This document shows, piece by piece, positions 1 through 11,626 of a stretch of 14,646 nucleotides of DNA; the first letter of the stretch is position 1, and each line of letters opens with the position of its first letter. Source of the DNA: Fomitopsis serialis (Eukaryota; Basidiomycota; Agaricomycetes; Polyporales; Fomitopsidaceae). The stretch covers positions 1-14,646 of the forward strand of contig NW_025955690.1 in assembly GCF_022376445.1 (NCBI RefSeq), in the 5' to 3' direction. A program made the position numbers and the translations under genes. Below the pieces are notes generated by a model that saw only the letters and a list, made by a program, of their open reading frames with translations, made no database searches and had not been told where the DNA came from.

Positions 1-1495
<1,495 letters not shown>

Positions 1496-1820
1496 AATTC
1501 CTGTGCAGATCTGCAGACGAAGAACCGTAGGGTATCATTATCTCTGATCAGTTAGTACCAGTAATTACTATTCAACCGTGTATCCACAGCTCCTTCCCGC
1601 AGGTGACCATAGCTGTGCCCCTATGAGAAACATGGTACGACGTCGACGTTATCATTCTAAGGTCAGCTGAGGTGGTCTTTCCTCCAGGGGGAATCGGGCA
1701 GATGTGCGGTGATGACTCATCAGCTTGCTCTTGTCCCGTCGCCATTCCGACTTACTATATATTGGGGCGCGCACAGGACCTTTCCCTGCACCGCTAACGT
1801 GCGCGATCTCATTGTCTAGC
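1496..1820. other. Intergenic region between PRP4 kinase and cyclase gene
   Basis: 325 bp between two genes on the same strand. It must hold the 3' end of the kinase transcript and the promoter and leader of the cyclase-family gene. The only signal I can point to is a TATA-like run near 1756. Reading frames here on either strand show no conserved family features. Confidence 0.6.
1756..1762 (+). promoter_or_regulatory. Candidate TATA box of the cyclase-family gene
   Basis: TATATAT lies 58-65 bases upstream of the ATG at 1821, a distance that allows transcription to start 25-35 bases downstream of it and leaves a short leader. The position fits but the motif is short and common, so this is only a candidate. 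Confidence 0.35.
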
Positions 1821-3593
1821 ATGCCGCTGCCTGAGGGACCGCTTCCTTCTTTTGACGAACTACCCAGCTTCCGCAATTTCCCTGGGTGTGCCTGGGATGT
1901 TTGGGGCAAGGACGATGAACTGGGAACCATTAATCTGCTGACCGAGGATGTCGTGAAGGAGGCAGCAAAGGAAATCAAGTCTGTGCAGATGGAGATGAGT
2001 ATGGAGACTCGCTGACAGACTGCATTCAGGCTCGGCAAGACCATTTGTCTGAACTGGTATGGGCTCTCGTTATGTGACGCTGGCACCGGACATTAACACA
2101 GGACGTGCTCCCGGATAGGCCAATCAACTACCCGAAGAAGGTCTGTCATAGTTAGCTTACAGATTGACGATGTTCTCAAAGATGTGCTCCTTCAGCCTTT
2201 GTTCAACCGTCAGCCACCGAATATTCAGATGTGGAGGAAGGGCGAGGGCGAGGGCATTGCAGTGCATGACGACGCTATACACATTGTAAGGTTGACAAGT
2301 TGTGATATTGCTCCAATCCACTAATGCATACGTACCATTATATCTAGAACACTCAATCTGGTTCGCAGTGGGATGGTTTACGTCACTTCGGTCTTCTGGA
2401 ACATCGTATATTTTACAACAAGTATGCTCTGCTGCGTCTCCGAGTGTCATTCCTGACCAGTCTGCAGCACTCCAGCCGACTTCTTCGAGACAGGTAGCCT
2501 GGTCAAAGACTATCCTGATAAGGTAGACAAGGACTTCATCAAATACGGTATCCACAGTGAGTCGAAGAGGTATCATACTGTTCCTTCCACTGACTGCTTC
2601 AAGACTGGGCACAGCACGGTATCTGTGGGCGTGGAGTTCTCCTGGACCTCGTGCGCTACTTCACCGCTTCTGGGGACCCCCTGCCCTACGACCCATGGAC
2701 GACGCACGGGATTCCGGCCTCGGTATTAGAAGATTGCGCCAAGAAACAAGGCGTGACCTTCAAGCAGGGCGATATCCTCTTAATCAGAATTGGCTTCATG
2801 CAGAGGTATCTGAGTTCCACGCAAGAGGAACGGGACTCTCTGGCCGATAAAGAGGAAACTATGTAAGGGCCGCAACATGGTCGTACGAGGACTTCGACGT
2901 TGATTCCTCGCAGGGCCGGCATAGACCAGGGGGATGAGTCGAAACGTTTCCTCTGGTAAGTACTAATAGCTTCACGCCTCGATCCGTGTCCAGAGACTAC
3001 ATCGATTGTAGGAACAACCATTTCGCTGCTGTAGCGTCTGACCAGCCCGCCATCGAGGTAAAACACAAGTTACTTAGCACATGACGTCGTCATATTGACA
3101 GGCATTATCCAGCGCTGGCCTCCACCGTACCCGCATCACCTGCACCAGGTAATGCTTAGCATTACTCTCTATTCATCTTTGCTCATCTTCGCCGTAAACA
3201 TAGACTTTGCTCGCGTACGTATCCTCTCTCCTACAGTCACTTTGAGCGCAGTTGATGGTTGAAATTTGATATAGTTTATGGGGTATGCCAATCGGTAAGC
3301 CTCCTAGGGAAGCGTATAAACGACGATCACAGTGGACTCATTGATGTTCTTAGGCGAGTTCTTTGATCTGGAGGCACTGGCCAACGCTTGCGCCGAGGCA
3401 GGGCGATACACGTTCTTCTTCACCTCTTGGCCTCTGAATATGTGAGTCGTTCACGTTCACCGCTCGCTTTGTCGCTAGAATTCATTGAACATCCTTAGAC
3501 TGGGCGGTGTTGCAAGCCCGCCGAATGCTGCTGTAAGTCGAGCGATGTTCATTGCAGCTGCCCTTCTGAAGTTCCGCGCAGGCCTACCTGTGA
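1821..3593 (+). CDS. Cyclase-family (PF04199-type) protein, 15 exons
   Basis: Exons: 1821-1978, 2030-2056, 2119-2140, 2196-2285, 2348-2421, 2468-2556, 2604-2862, 2914-2955, 3012-3057, 3113-3148, 3204-3214, 3275-3294, 3354-3441, 3499-3532, 3582-3593 (TGA). All phases agree and give 335 aa, about the usual length for fungal members. Conserved blocks in order: AWDVWGKDDELGTINLLT, LGKTICLNWPINYP, NTQSGSQWDGLRHFG (residues 100-114), NWAQHGICGRGVLLDLV, YDPWTTHGIP, GDILLIRIGF, FAAVASDQPAIERWPP, LLALWGMPIGEFFDLE, FFFTSWPLNILGGVASPP. The bacterial relatives are metal-dependent hydrolases that include kynurenine formamidase. The substrate of the fungal branch is not something the sequence reveals. The HxGTHxDxPxH metal motif is altered here; only the D and the last H of that block remain. 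Several exons are tiny (27, 22, 11, 20 and 12 nt). The gene converges on the transporter, with 201 bp between stop codons. Confidence 0.9.
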
Positions 3594-3794
3594 GAAGCCA
3601 GGGGTACGGGTCCGTCAAATGTATGTAACAGTAGCGAACGCCAATATAGCCAAGACAAGAGAATAGCGCAGCCATCGCTTTTGTATTCGCGAACCTGTGT
3701 GCTTTTTGTTTCGATGTCGGCACATCGAGTGCTCTATTGTTTCTGGGTATACAGATACCTCTCGCCGAGATATGGGTACTGCAGGCTTCAACGT
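3594..3794. other. Convergent 3' intergenic spacer
   Basis: 201 bp between the stop of the cyclase-family gene (plus strand) and the stop of the transporter (minus strand). Both transcripts must end here. I see no clear AATAAA in either direction and no gene. Confidence 0.6.
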
Positions 3795-6742
3795 TCATGA
3801 CTGGTGTGTCGAGTCGTACGTCGACAACCGCCTCGGACGCAGACCAGCCGTCTTCAGAGGCGGCAGCCCGTCCTCGTCCTCATCGTCACTCGTAGCTGCG
3901 CTGTCGTTGCTATCCCTACTCTCGGCGTCCGCAACTGCACCGTACGAAGGCGCCTGCACGCGGCTGTCGGAGTGTGATTGGGCCCTGGGACGAGACCGCT
4001 CGAGGGGTTTGTCCGGGATCTGCATGTATTGTTGGGACAACTATGGAGGTAGCAGTGGGAGAGGAACGTACCGGAAGACGAGCGCAGTACGCCAGGAAGG
4101 TCGAACAGGCAGCCATGATGAACACGACGCGCAGGGCGGTCGCGTACGAGTCGCGCGCCGCGCTCTGTAAGTCAGGCGGCAGGGTCGCGACGAGGGTGGC
4201 GGAGTGGCGGATCTTCGTAATGAGCTATATGGAAATGCTTGAGAAGGGTTGTCGGTGCAGTGAAGCGGTTATGAGCACTGACCTCCTCCGCGTCAGGAGT
4301 GTGGATCCGTTTGTGCAATTCAGAGTTCAGGATGCTCTGGAAGACGGCCGCAGAGACAGCGACGCCTCCTACTTGACCTGGTATTTACGGCTTCAGCAAG
4401 ATTATTTGATCGTGGCAAGAGAGGGTGCACGCACCTAAGCCTCGGAATACCTGGCCAAAACCGGTGCCCACGGCGATTTGCGACTCTGACAAAGTATGTG
4501 CATGAGAATCAGGCCCGAAAGGAATCAAGCGATACACATACCAGGCAAGTGGGCCAGAAGCGCGACTGGTTGATTGACGATCAATACACCACATGCCGAT
4601 TCGTCGGTACCACTTACTGAGCATAGTTTGCAGAACCACCGCATTACCGAAGCCCATTGGGATCTGTGAATGTCCATACGTATATCGTCCGAGTCCCTGT
4701 GTCTTGGATGACTACTCACGATGCTGAACCACAATTGAAACGACGGTGAATCAACTCGCATCAGACTGAGGAGGATAGCGGCCGTGAAGGGGAACAGTCC
4801 GAAGATGAGGTTGAGCCTTTTATATCTCCCTGTACGATGCATCATCCATCTGACGGAGACCTCAGTATTGGGTCTGCAAACTGAAAGATTCACTACATAC
4901 CCGGCGAACAACGACCCGAACGAGATCGAGAACGCATTCGGAATCAAATGCGCCCCTAAGATGGCACAACAACGTCAGATTCTACGATCAACGGACACAG
5001 CACAGATGGAGCCATACCAGCTTCGCTCGCGCTCGTGAGCATGACCGTCTGGAACCACGTCGGGAAGTTGTAGTTGACCATGAAGTTGCACGTCGCGACG
5101 AGGAAGTTGCTGATCCCCACGAGTATCGGAATTCTCTGCTTCAGAAGCGCGGGGGCGAGGACGGGCTCGACGGCGATGCGCAGTTCGAAGACGACGAAAG
5201 CGATCGCGAAGACGCCTGCCAGAATTACGGGTACGAAGACGGATGGCGAGGACCACTAGTGGAGAGATGTTATGACAGACCTCAGGAAGAAGGAACGCAC
5301 TTACCGGCTGCTCTTCACTGTAGCGCGTACTGAGGAAGATGAGTAGCGACAGGACCTGTTCCCACCGGTGAGCCTGCAGTGAGTCTCAAGGAAGTGTGTC
5401 ACACATACAGCCCCCAGCAAGGTCAAGGTTCCGCCGTAATCGATCCGCTTCAACACCTCTTTCTTGCTTCGGGAGACTTCTCCCTGAAGAATACAATATG
5501 CACGTGAATGTGAATGTATGCGTCGGAATCCAATTGATGAACTTACTGCAGTAACATAACGAAGGTTGATGGAGGTCAATACGGCCGATACCAAGAAGAG
5601 AGGCAGTTGGAGTAAGAAAGCCCAGCGCCAGCCAAGCCTGTACGTCAGCATTTACTATGCGATTCAATGTCTGGCCTGGATGCTGTCATACCTATCGCTA
5701 ATGTAGCCACCTAGCGGACCTCCTAGTCCCATCCCAAGCTTTGTAGACCTAGTGAGCGCATATAATGCACGCAAGCGAGAAAACTTACACTACTAAACAC
5801 AGAAGCTAGACCTTGCGTGAGTCCACGGCTCTGTCGAGGCAAAATCAATGAGATGCATGGATATATGCGCACAATCTGCTGCGAGACATACCCTGAGACT
5901 ATACATGTCGCTCGTGATTATCCTTCAGGTGGATGTACGGTCAGACGGCGCCCATGCTGTGTAAAACTGTTCTGACATACGTCGCAGTGGTGAAGATACC
6001 TCCTCCACCCAGACCAGAAAGCTGGAAATCGATGTCATTTCGCGCCAACTATTTAGAGAGCGTGAGCACTCACAAATCTTGCGGCGATGAGCCATTCCAT
6101 GTTACCAGAGAACCCACATGCTGCTGTGCCCACAGCCGCGAAGTAGACGGCCATTTGGTTGGCGTCTCTACGACCCATTACATTGCATAGACGTCCGTAC
6201 AATGGCGTGAATGTACAGGTCGCGAGAAGATACCTGATAACCATTCCCCGTCAATTGAAAGTGAGTCGGAATTGTCGTGAAGACGTACGAGGTGCCAAGC
6301 CAATGTGCTTGATGCGACTTATTGAACTCGGAAGAGATGGAGGGGAGCACTCAAGCCAAATTTTAGATACCTCATTACAGGGCCATACTCGAGCAATTTA
6401 CTCACAGGTAGCAACAAGGGTGGCTGTAGGTCATCAGCAATGGATAGATGATTCCTCGAGGGCGAAATACGTACTATTCAAAGACTATACAGACATGCAG
6501 CGGTAGCTCATGCTAAGTAAACATGTCCTTGGCAGGGCACGGGGAAGTGTACACACGGAAAGAAAGGTCGCTGTCCATATACCAGCTAATATGCCATACC
6601 GCGTTGGGCGTGAAATCTCCAGAGGTCCTTCTCGTTTATTATCCTTTGTATGTGGTGGTGGCAGGACTGCCCCCATTGCCGCACCGGGCTGACCAGCTAC
6701 CGACTCGATGAGGGGTTCCCTCTCCCCAGCGGATTCGGACAT
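3795..6742 (-). CDS. Major facilitator transporter, DHA2 / VBA-FNX1-like, 21 exons
   Basis: Exons, high to low: 6742-6557, 6484-6475, 6423-6406, 6349-6289, 6233-6074, 6021-5981, 5922-5892, 5830-5789, 5738-5692, 5637-5547, 5483-5409, 5355-5305, 5255-5018, 4955-4901, 4849-4720, 4663-4618, 4565-4542, 4485-4435, 4377-4283, 4224-4072, 4019-3795 (TGA). This gives 609 aa with consistent phases. A hydrophilic N-terminus (MSESAGEREPLIES) is followed by many hydrophobic segments. Visible motifs are LNTTLVATLLPSI in the first helix, motif A as YGRLCNVMGRR, the glycine-rich LSGLGGGGIFTTATII, and GLGMGLGGP-like LGMGLGGPLGGYISDRLGWR. These fit 14-helix DHA2 carriers, whose fungal members include vacuolar basic amino acid importers (VBA, FNX1) and drug exporters. 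Substrate and membrane are not determined by sequence alone. The last 74 residues are Ser/Asp/Glu-rich and probably cytosolic. Exon 2 is only 10 nt. Confidence 0.92.
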
Positions 6743-7287
6743 GACGGTATGCTTGTAAGTTATTCTGCTGCACTCCTAGGTCGTAGGTCGTGTACAGAGC
6801 CGAGAACGTTGTGCTTTTCGTAGATTTGCGCAATGCAGGGATAGAGGTATAATCAGATGAAAGTCATGAAACAGGGTGAAACTAGGACTGGACCTGAAAC
6901 CGAGCACAGAGTAAAAGTGTATATATAGTGGTCGCGTCCGCCGATGGAGCCGGGGAGCGCTAAGCATAAAGAATGGCGTGCCAAATGTGGCTTCAGCCCA
7001 TCACCGAATCTGAAGTAGAAGTAAGTAGGGTAAGTTACTTAGTGATGAATAGTTACACATAAGGTATATGTATATATACAATCCTCGACTCAGGAAAAGG
7101 TCTAGAAGATCCCTTGCGCGGAAATGGCACGAGCGATGCCATCCATCAGACCAGTGAGAGCTTGAAGAAAGATGATGTGATGATAGAGTAGGGAAGAAGG
7201 GGCACAACAGGGAATTCAGAGTCATGAGTAGAAGTAAATGGAGCACAACAAAGGTAACAAGAACTCGATTACCGGAGTCCTATAGCC
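6743..7287. other. Intergenic region between Rap1-like gene and transporter (tandem, minus strand)
   Basis: 545 bp holding the 3' end of the Rap1-like transcript and the promoter of the transporter. Two TATATA runs are visible, at 6920-6927 and about 7068-7077. No open frame here shows conserved features. Confidence 0.6.
6920..6927 (-). promoter_or_regulatory. Candidate TATA element of the transporter gene
   Basis: TATATATA, identical on both strands, lies about 180 bases upstream of the transporter ATG at 6742. If used, the leader would be roughly 150 bases. The motif is low-complexity, so the assignment is weak. Confidence 0.25.
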
Positions 7288-10012
7288 TCACCGCCGATAC
7301 GTCGTCCTAACGGGGCGAGATATCTGTCGACTTCGCAGCTCATAGGTCTCAGCAGCTTGTGCAGCGCGGGTCCCAGACGGGGGCGTGTATGGCGTCTTCT
7401 TCAACTGCTCCTGCCTACGCACCTTCTCTTCCCTCGCTCGCGTCCCAGGCACAGGGATTGGATCCGTCTCCGAGCCTAAGGAGATAGTGCGGCCCAACGC
7501 ACCCGGTGGGACGGGAGTCGCAGGAAGTGGTCTGTTCATTGGTCTGATGGATGGTCGCGCAGACGAGCGTTGCGCGTGAGGTAGGTCTGACGTACGGTGT
7601 GCGGGCTTCGAGGCTTCTTCATAAAGGTCTGCGTCACGCATCGGAAGCTGCATTCCGTGGTCGCGGTTCGAGGCTGACGTGTTCGGACCAAATAGCCCGG
7701 AGCCGCCTAGGAGTGTCCGTTGTGCGCGCTCGTCGTCACTCTCGAGTCCTTCCTCGACCGCCTCGAACGTGTGCCTAGCGCTTGCGTTGGCCACACTCGT
7801 CGTGTAGGTACTCAGCGCGAGTAAGTCTTCAACATGTCTGTCGTCGTCGTCGCCCTCTTGAGTTTCAACAATTGTGCGCAATTGCCCTCCGTCGCCGTGG
7901 TCCACCGTCTTCCGGGAAGAACCTTGCACGTCCCCTTCGTACGACAAATCTCGTTCATCCTGTCGCTCACCAGATGAGCCCGCCGCTGCAGCGTCATCAG
8001 TTCTTGGATCCGCTGGCTTCTTGGCTTGTGTGCTGCGAGGAACCTCTGCGCTAGAAAAGACGCCAGACACCGAAGCCCTAGACACGGCGCCGATCCTCTT
8101 GCGCTTGCCAGCGCGCTCAGCACCAGCTAGCGCAACCGCGGCAGCCACCCAGGGAGCTGGAGCAGGTATGCGTCGCTTAGGTGCCTCTTGAGGCCATAGT
8201 TCCTCCTCCACGTCTAGTCGCTTGGCAAGGGGCCGTTGCTGCGTACGCGATGGACCAGGAGCTGCAGCCTCTTCGTCCGACATCTCTTCCTCTTCTCGGG
8301 CCACCTGCGTCGGACCACCCAGGTACTTGGCGGAGCAGGAAGCTGGCGTGCTTGAGAGGCAGCGCCGACCAGAGTGGCTTGAGAACTCATCGGCACCTGC
8401 GAGGGCCCGGGTTTGGCCGGTCGTGAGGCAGCCCCACGCTGAGCAGTCTGAGAGATTGGTTTGGTAGGCACGCGGGTCTTCTGCGCGAGATGCGTGTTTG
8501 GTCGCCGGCTGGGTGAAAGGGGCCGCGAAGAGCGTTGGGCGCCGGAGGGTCCTGCATCTTCGGGTCCCGGTCGAGCGTCGCCGCCGAACAGACGGTCCGG
8601 GCTACGGAAGAGTGGGTCAATCATCTCACCGATAAAATCAAGATGGAATCGTACTCTACGTTGAATGGCTCGATCCGCATGTCGTCCTCTTCAGCACTGG
8701 ACACTTCGAACGGGATGTCCTCTCGCGAGGTGGCGAGCAATGAACGCCGCGTCGACCGAGGCCCGTAAGGGGACGGCCGAGGCTGCTGCGAAGCTCGCGC
8801 CTGCTCGACAGACGACAGTCGTCGCTGGGCTACGTCCGTATGTCTTGCCCTCTTGCGAGGAGGCGGAGAAACGCTCTCGCTCTGCCGCCTCTGAATAGCA
8901 GGCTCAGACTGGCGTTGGCGAGGAGGCCGTACGTTCTGTCCGCTCCCTCTCGGCTGGTTCTGAGCCTGTTCTTGCACCGCATTGACGTCGCCTTCTCCTT
9001 CGACTCGGTCTCCCTCGTCCGACCCAGAGCCAGGGTCATCAACCTGGGGACCCCCCGATTTGTAGTACCGACTGCGCTCATACAGACCCTTACCATCTCG
9101 GCGGGGCGGATTGTCTGCGACTAGCCTGTCAATGACGGGGTCGAACTTATCCTTGCGCTTGTTGTAACGCTCTCGCCAGGACCACATCGTGTGACGAGTT
9201 GCCCATTCTCTGTGTCTGAACTGTGCGTTGCCGGTCAGCGACCGCAGAGTCGGCACAAATGGAGCACGCACCTCCTTGGCAGATTCCACGAGCCGTCTGT
9301 AGATCTCTTTTCCTCCACGTCCGCCTTCGGCCGCGTCCGGTACAACGAAGGCGAGGTATTCAGCCAAGTGCCGATCATCTTCAGCAGTGAAGGCAACACG
9401 GCTGCAACAATTGAGTGGAGATCGACCCTTGTACTAAGAAGAACAGCACCTGGCACCTGTGGGCTGTCCGCCCATGCCCTTTCGTATGGGTGTGTGTAGG
9501 TTCTCCACGTATTTCTTCGAGTTGATGCAAATTTCGACAAACGCCACCTCTTCGACCCAGACGGTGCGCGAGTCCCAATATATTCGTCGAAGGTGGTCGA
9601 CCCCCACGTACTGGACAATGATTGTATCGGCTTCCTCCTCTTCGTCCGCGAGTTCCCCGCCATGAGCCTACGGTCCTACATCGGAATGATGATGAATGGC
9701 AAACAAATGGTGATAGCGCACCAGAATTTTATTTGCCAACGCCTCGGCCTGACCCTCCGTGAGGGCGCCAAAACCTACTTTATACAAGTAGAATCGCGCG
9801 GGTCTTCCGTCGATCCGAAAGAGTGCCTCATCTGCTACATGCTGGATCCCAGATCAGAACCAAGCTGTTGCGCACGCAACTCGACTTCGACTCACCGGAC
9901 GCGCTGAATTGGGCCTTTGCCTGCGGGCCTGCGCGGGAGCAGGAGGGTCGGAGTGTTCGGGTTCACTGCCTTCGTCGTCCACATCTGGCGACCTGTGCAC
10001 TGAACGCGCCAT
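7288..10012 (-). CDS. rap1: Rap1-like telomere protein (BRCT + Rap1-type Myb)
   Basis: Best model, high to low: 10012-9896, 9826-9722, 9667-9450, 9401-9272, 9220-8655, 8601-8370, 8304-7288 (TGA), about 794 aa. Residues about 40-137 form a BRCT-like domain: ALFRIDGRPARFYLYKV, then ILAHGGELADEEEEADTIIV, YWDSRTVWVEEVAFVEICI and NSKKYVENL. Residues about 150-225 form a Rap1-type Myb domain: FTAEDDRHLAEYLAF, GGRGGKEIYRRLVE, and the recognition segment ATRHTMWSWRERYNK. The remaining roughly 570 residues are charged and Ser/Pro/Arg-rich with basic clusters such as PPRKRARH and KRKR. BRCT followed by Myb is the fungal Rap1 arrangement; Rap1 acts at telomeres in shelterin-like complexes (known for the family). 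I could not identify a C-terminal RCT domain. The 8370/8304 junction (intron 8305-8369, weak donor GTCGGC) is uncertain: the frame must change there but other donors are possible. The gene is divergent from the lipase gene. Confidence 0.84.
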
Positions 10013-10345
10013 GACGAGGAGTCTTATGCAGCCAGCGCCACCGTAACAAGGGCGGAAGTGGGCGGCGGAACGCGAGTCGACGCGTTGGTAGACAACGCCC
10101 ATGTGATCGGGTCGCTGGTCCAGCTCAGGTCAGCTGAATCGAATCGCGCCCAGGTGGACCGAATGCACATGAGGACGCAGAGATGTTTCCTCAGCCCATC
10201 AAGACCATCACAGCGACGACCAAGCAAAACATGAGATCCGTGGAGATAGCATCCCGAGCGCAAGAGAAAAACATCAAATATTGTGCCTTTCTTTATCGTG
10301 GGCCTGTAAATTTCCCGTTCATGCCCCCAGATTGCGAGGCCCAGC
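10013..10345. promoter_or_regulatory. Shared divergent promoter region, Rap1-like gene / lipase gene
   Basis: 333 bp separate the two start codons, so both promoters and both 5' leaders must lie here unless there are upstream non-coding exons. No TATA box is obvious near either start. A minus-strand open frame covers most of the interval but lacks any recognisable conservation. Confidence 0.5.
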
Positions 10346-11626
10346 ATGACTGCCTACACGGAGACCTGGGTTGCTGGCCCCCATTCCACTAACTTCTATA
10401 CGCGCACTTACGAAGCGACATCTCCTATACATGTGCTCGTAGCCGTCCACGGAGCTGCGGAACATTCTGGTCGATATACGCGTGCCCACTCGTCTTTCGC
10501 CGAGCGAGGCATCACTGTCTTCTCATACGACCAGCGCGGGTACGGGCGTACGGCACTAGACGCAGAGCACAAGAGTGGGAACAGCACATATGGTAAGACG
10601 TGCTGGGCCAACCAGTTAGAGGACTTGGACTGGGCGGTGCAGTATGTGCACCAACGTTATACGAAATTGCCTATTTTCCTAGTGGGCTCGTCCATGGTGC
10701 GTTCAGAAGTTGCTACACACTGAGTATTGCGCACTGCAGATTGACAGAGGTGTCCAGGCAGGGACTCTGTGCCTTAGCTTTGTGACACGACCGGGGCCGC
10801 CACAGAGACGAGCGTCCATCGCTCTACTGTCGGGGATCATAGCTTCTGCGCCCACACTTCTATTGACCGAACGCCCGTCATGGCCCGTCTATTTGACGGT
10901 GAAGGCTCTCCGCTTGTTGGTTCCCAATATGTTGTTGCCTATGAAGCACGATCCCGAGGTAAGTCACAGCGGAACGCGTTTCCCATGTGCCTTCTTGTCG
11001 GGCTGGATATTGAGCCCGAATGCTTTCAGAAACTCTCGAGTAATGAAGAGACCAACAAGGCCTACCTGGAAGACCCTCTTGTCGGAGCCCCTGGTAGCAT
11101 GCTCTCAGTTTATGATCTTGTCACCGAAGTCAGTGAAATCTGTCGGAACCCGAAGCTGACCATGCCACTCACATTTCTCACTCCAGGGTGAACAGCTACT
11201 GAGGATATATTACAAGGACTTTCCTAGTCAACTTCCGGTAAGCGACACTGTACATTTCACGCGACGCGAGTCACGAATATCCTATATAGCTGCTCGTTCT
11301 GCAAGGAACGGCTGATCAGGTATGAAATGCTGAGGCTTAGGCGGGCAGTACTGGTGCTCATATTTGCGGAAGTTATCAGACCCTGCGGCGACACAGTCAT
11401 TCTTCGAGAAGCTAGCGGCTGAGCAAAAGAAGCTTGTTGTATATCCTGTGCGTTCTCAAACTCGACACTCGGTCGCACTGGCGTCTCAATGGCTTGACTT
11501 CTTCTCGTGTAGGGCGCACGACACGAGTTGCACAACGAACCTGTGCAGGATCAATTGCTAGAAGAATGTGTCGACTTCATCAGACGCACTACTAACGAAC
11601 CTCGCGGCGTACTCGGCGATGCGTAG
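10346..11626 (+). CDS. Monoacylglycerol-lipase-like serine hydrolase (S33 / Hydrolase_4)
   Basis: Exons: 10346-10696, 10758-10958, 11030-11128, 11187-11237, 11290-11319, 11373-11447, 11513-11626 (TAG), giving 306 aa, a normal length for the family. An alpha/beta-hydrolase fold is visible: TNFYTRTY near the start, oxyanion-loop HG at 35-36 (VAVHGAAEHSGRY), FSYDQRGYGRT, YGKTCWANQLEDLDWAV, nucleophile elbow GSSMA with Ser116, acid in LQGTADQ (Asp243), and histidine in GARHELHNEP (His273). These match fungal monoacylglycerol lipases, which release free fatty acid and glycerol from monoglycerides, usually at lipid bodies or in the cytosol. The elbow is GxSxA rather than GxSxG in the only splice form I found that keeps the family alignment (SMAGTLCLSFVTRP). 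No signal peptide or membrane segment is seen. A related esterase or epoxide-type hydrolase function is possible. Confidence 0.88.

Noticed and set aside
1652..2086. 144-codon open frame on the minus strand
   Set aside because: It overlaps the first three exons of the cyclase-family gene, whose protein is clearly conserved; the minus frame shows no family features.
2157..2612. 151-codon open frame on the minus strand
   Set aside because: Antisense to four conserved cyclase exons and without recognisable motifs.
3697..4438. Two overlapping plus-strand open frames of about 155 codons
   Set aside because: They are antisense to the last exons of the transporter, where the minus-strand reading matches DHA2 carriers.
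7060..7080. TATATATACA-rich run as a promoter
   Set aside because: It lies just past the stop of the Rap1-like gene and over 300 bases from the transporter start; more likely AT-rich 3' flanking sequence.
8387..8624. Alternative third frame continuing the Rap1-like protein via a 58-nt intron 8602-8659
   Set aside because: It yields a run rich in Arg, Cys and Trp, unlike the rest of the tail. Donor GTACGA at 8654 gives the frame PDRLFGGDARPGPEDAG, which fits better.
10024..10347. Minus-strand open frame in the divergent promoter
   Set aside because: Composition is not protein-like and it ends just before the Rap1-like ATG; it could not be linked to the BRCT exon as an upstream exon.
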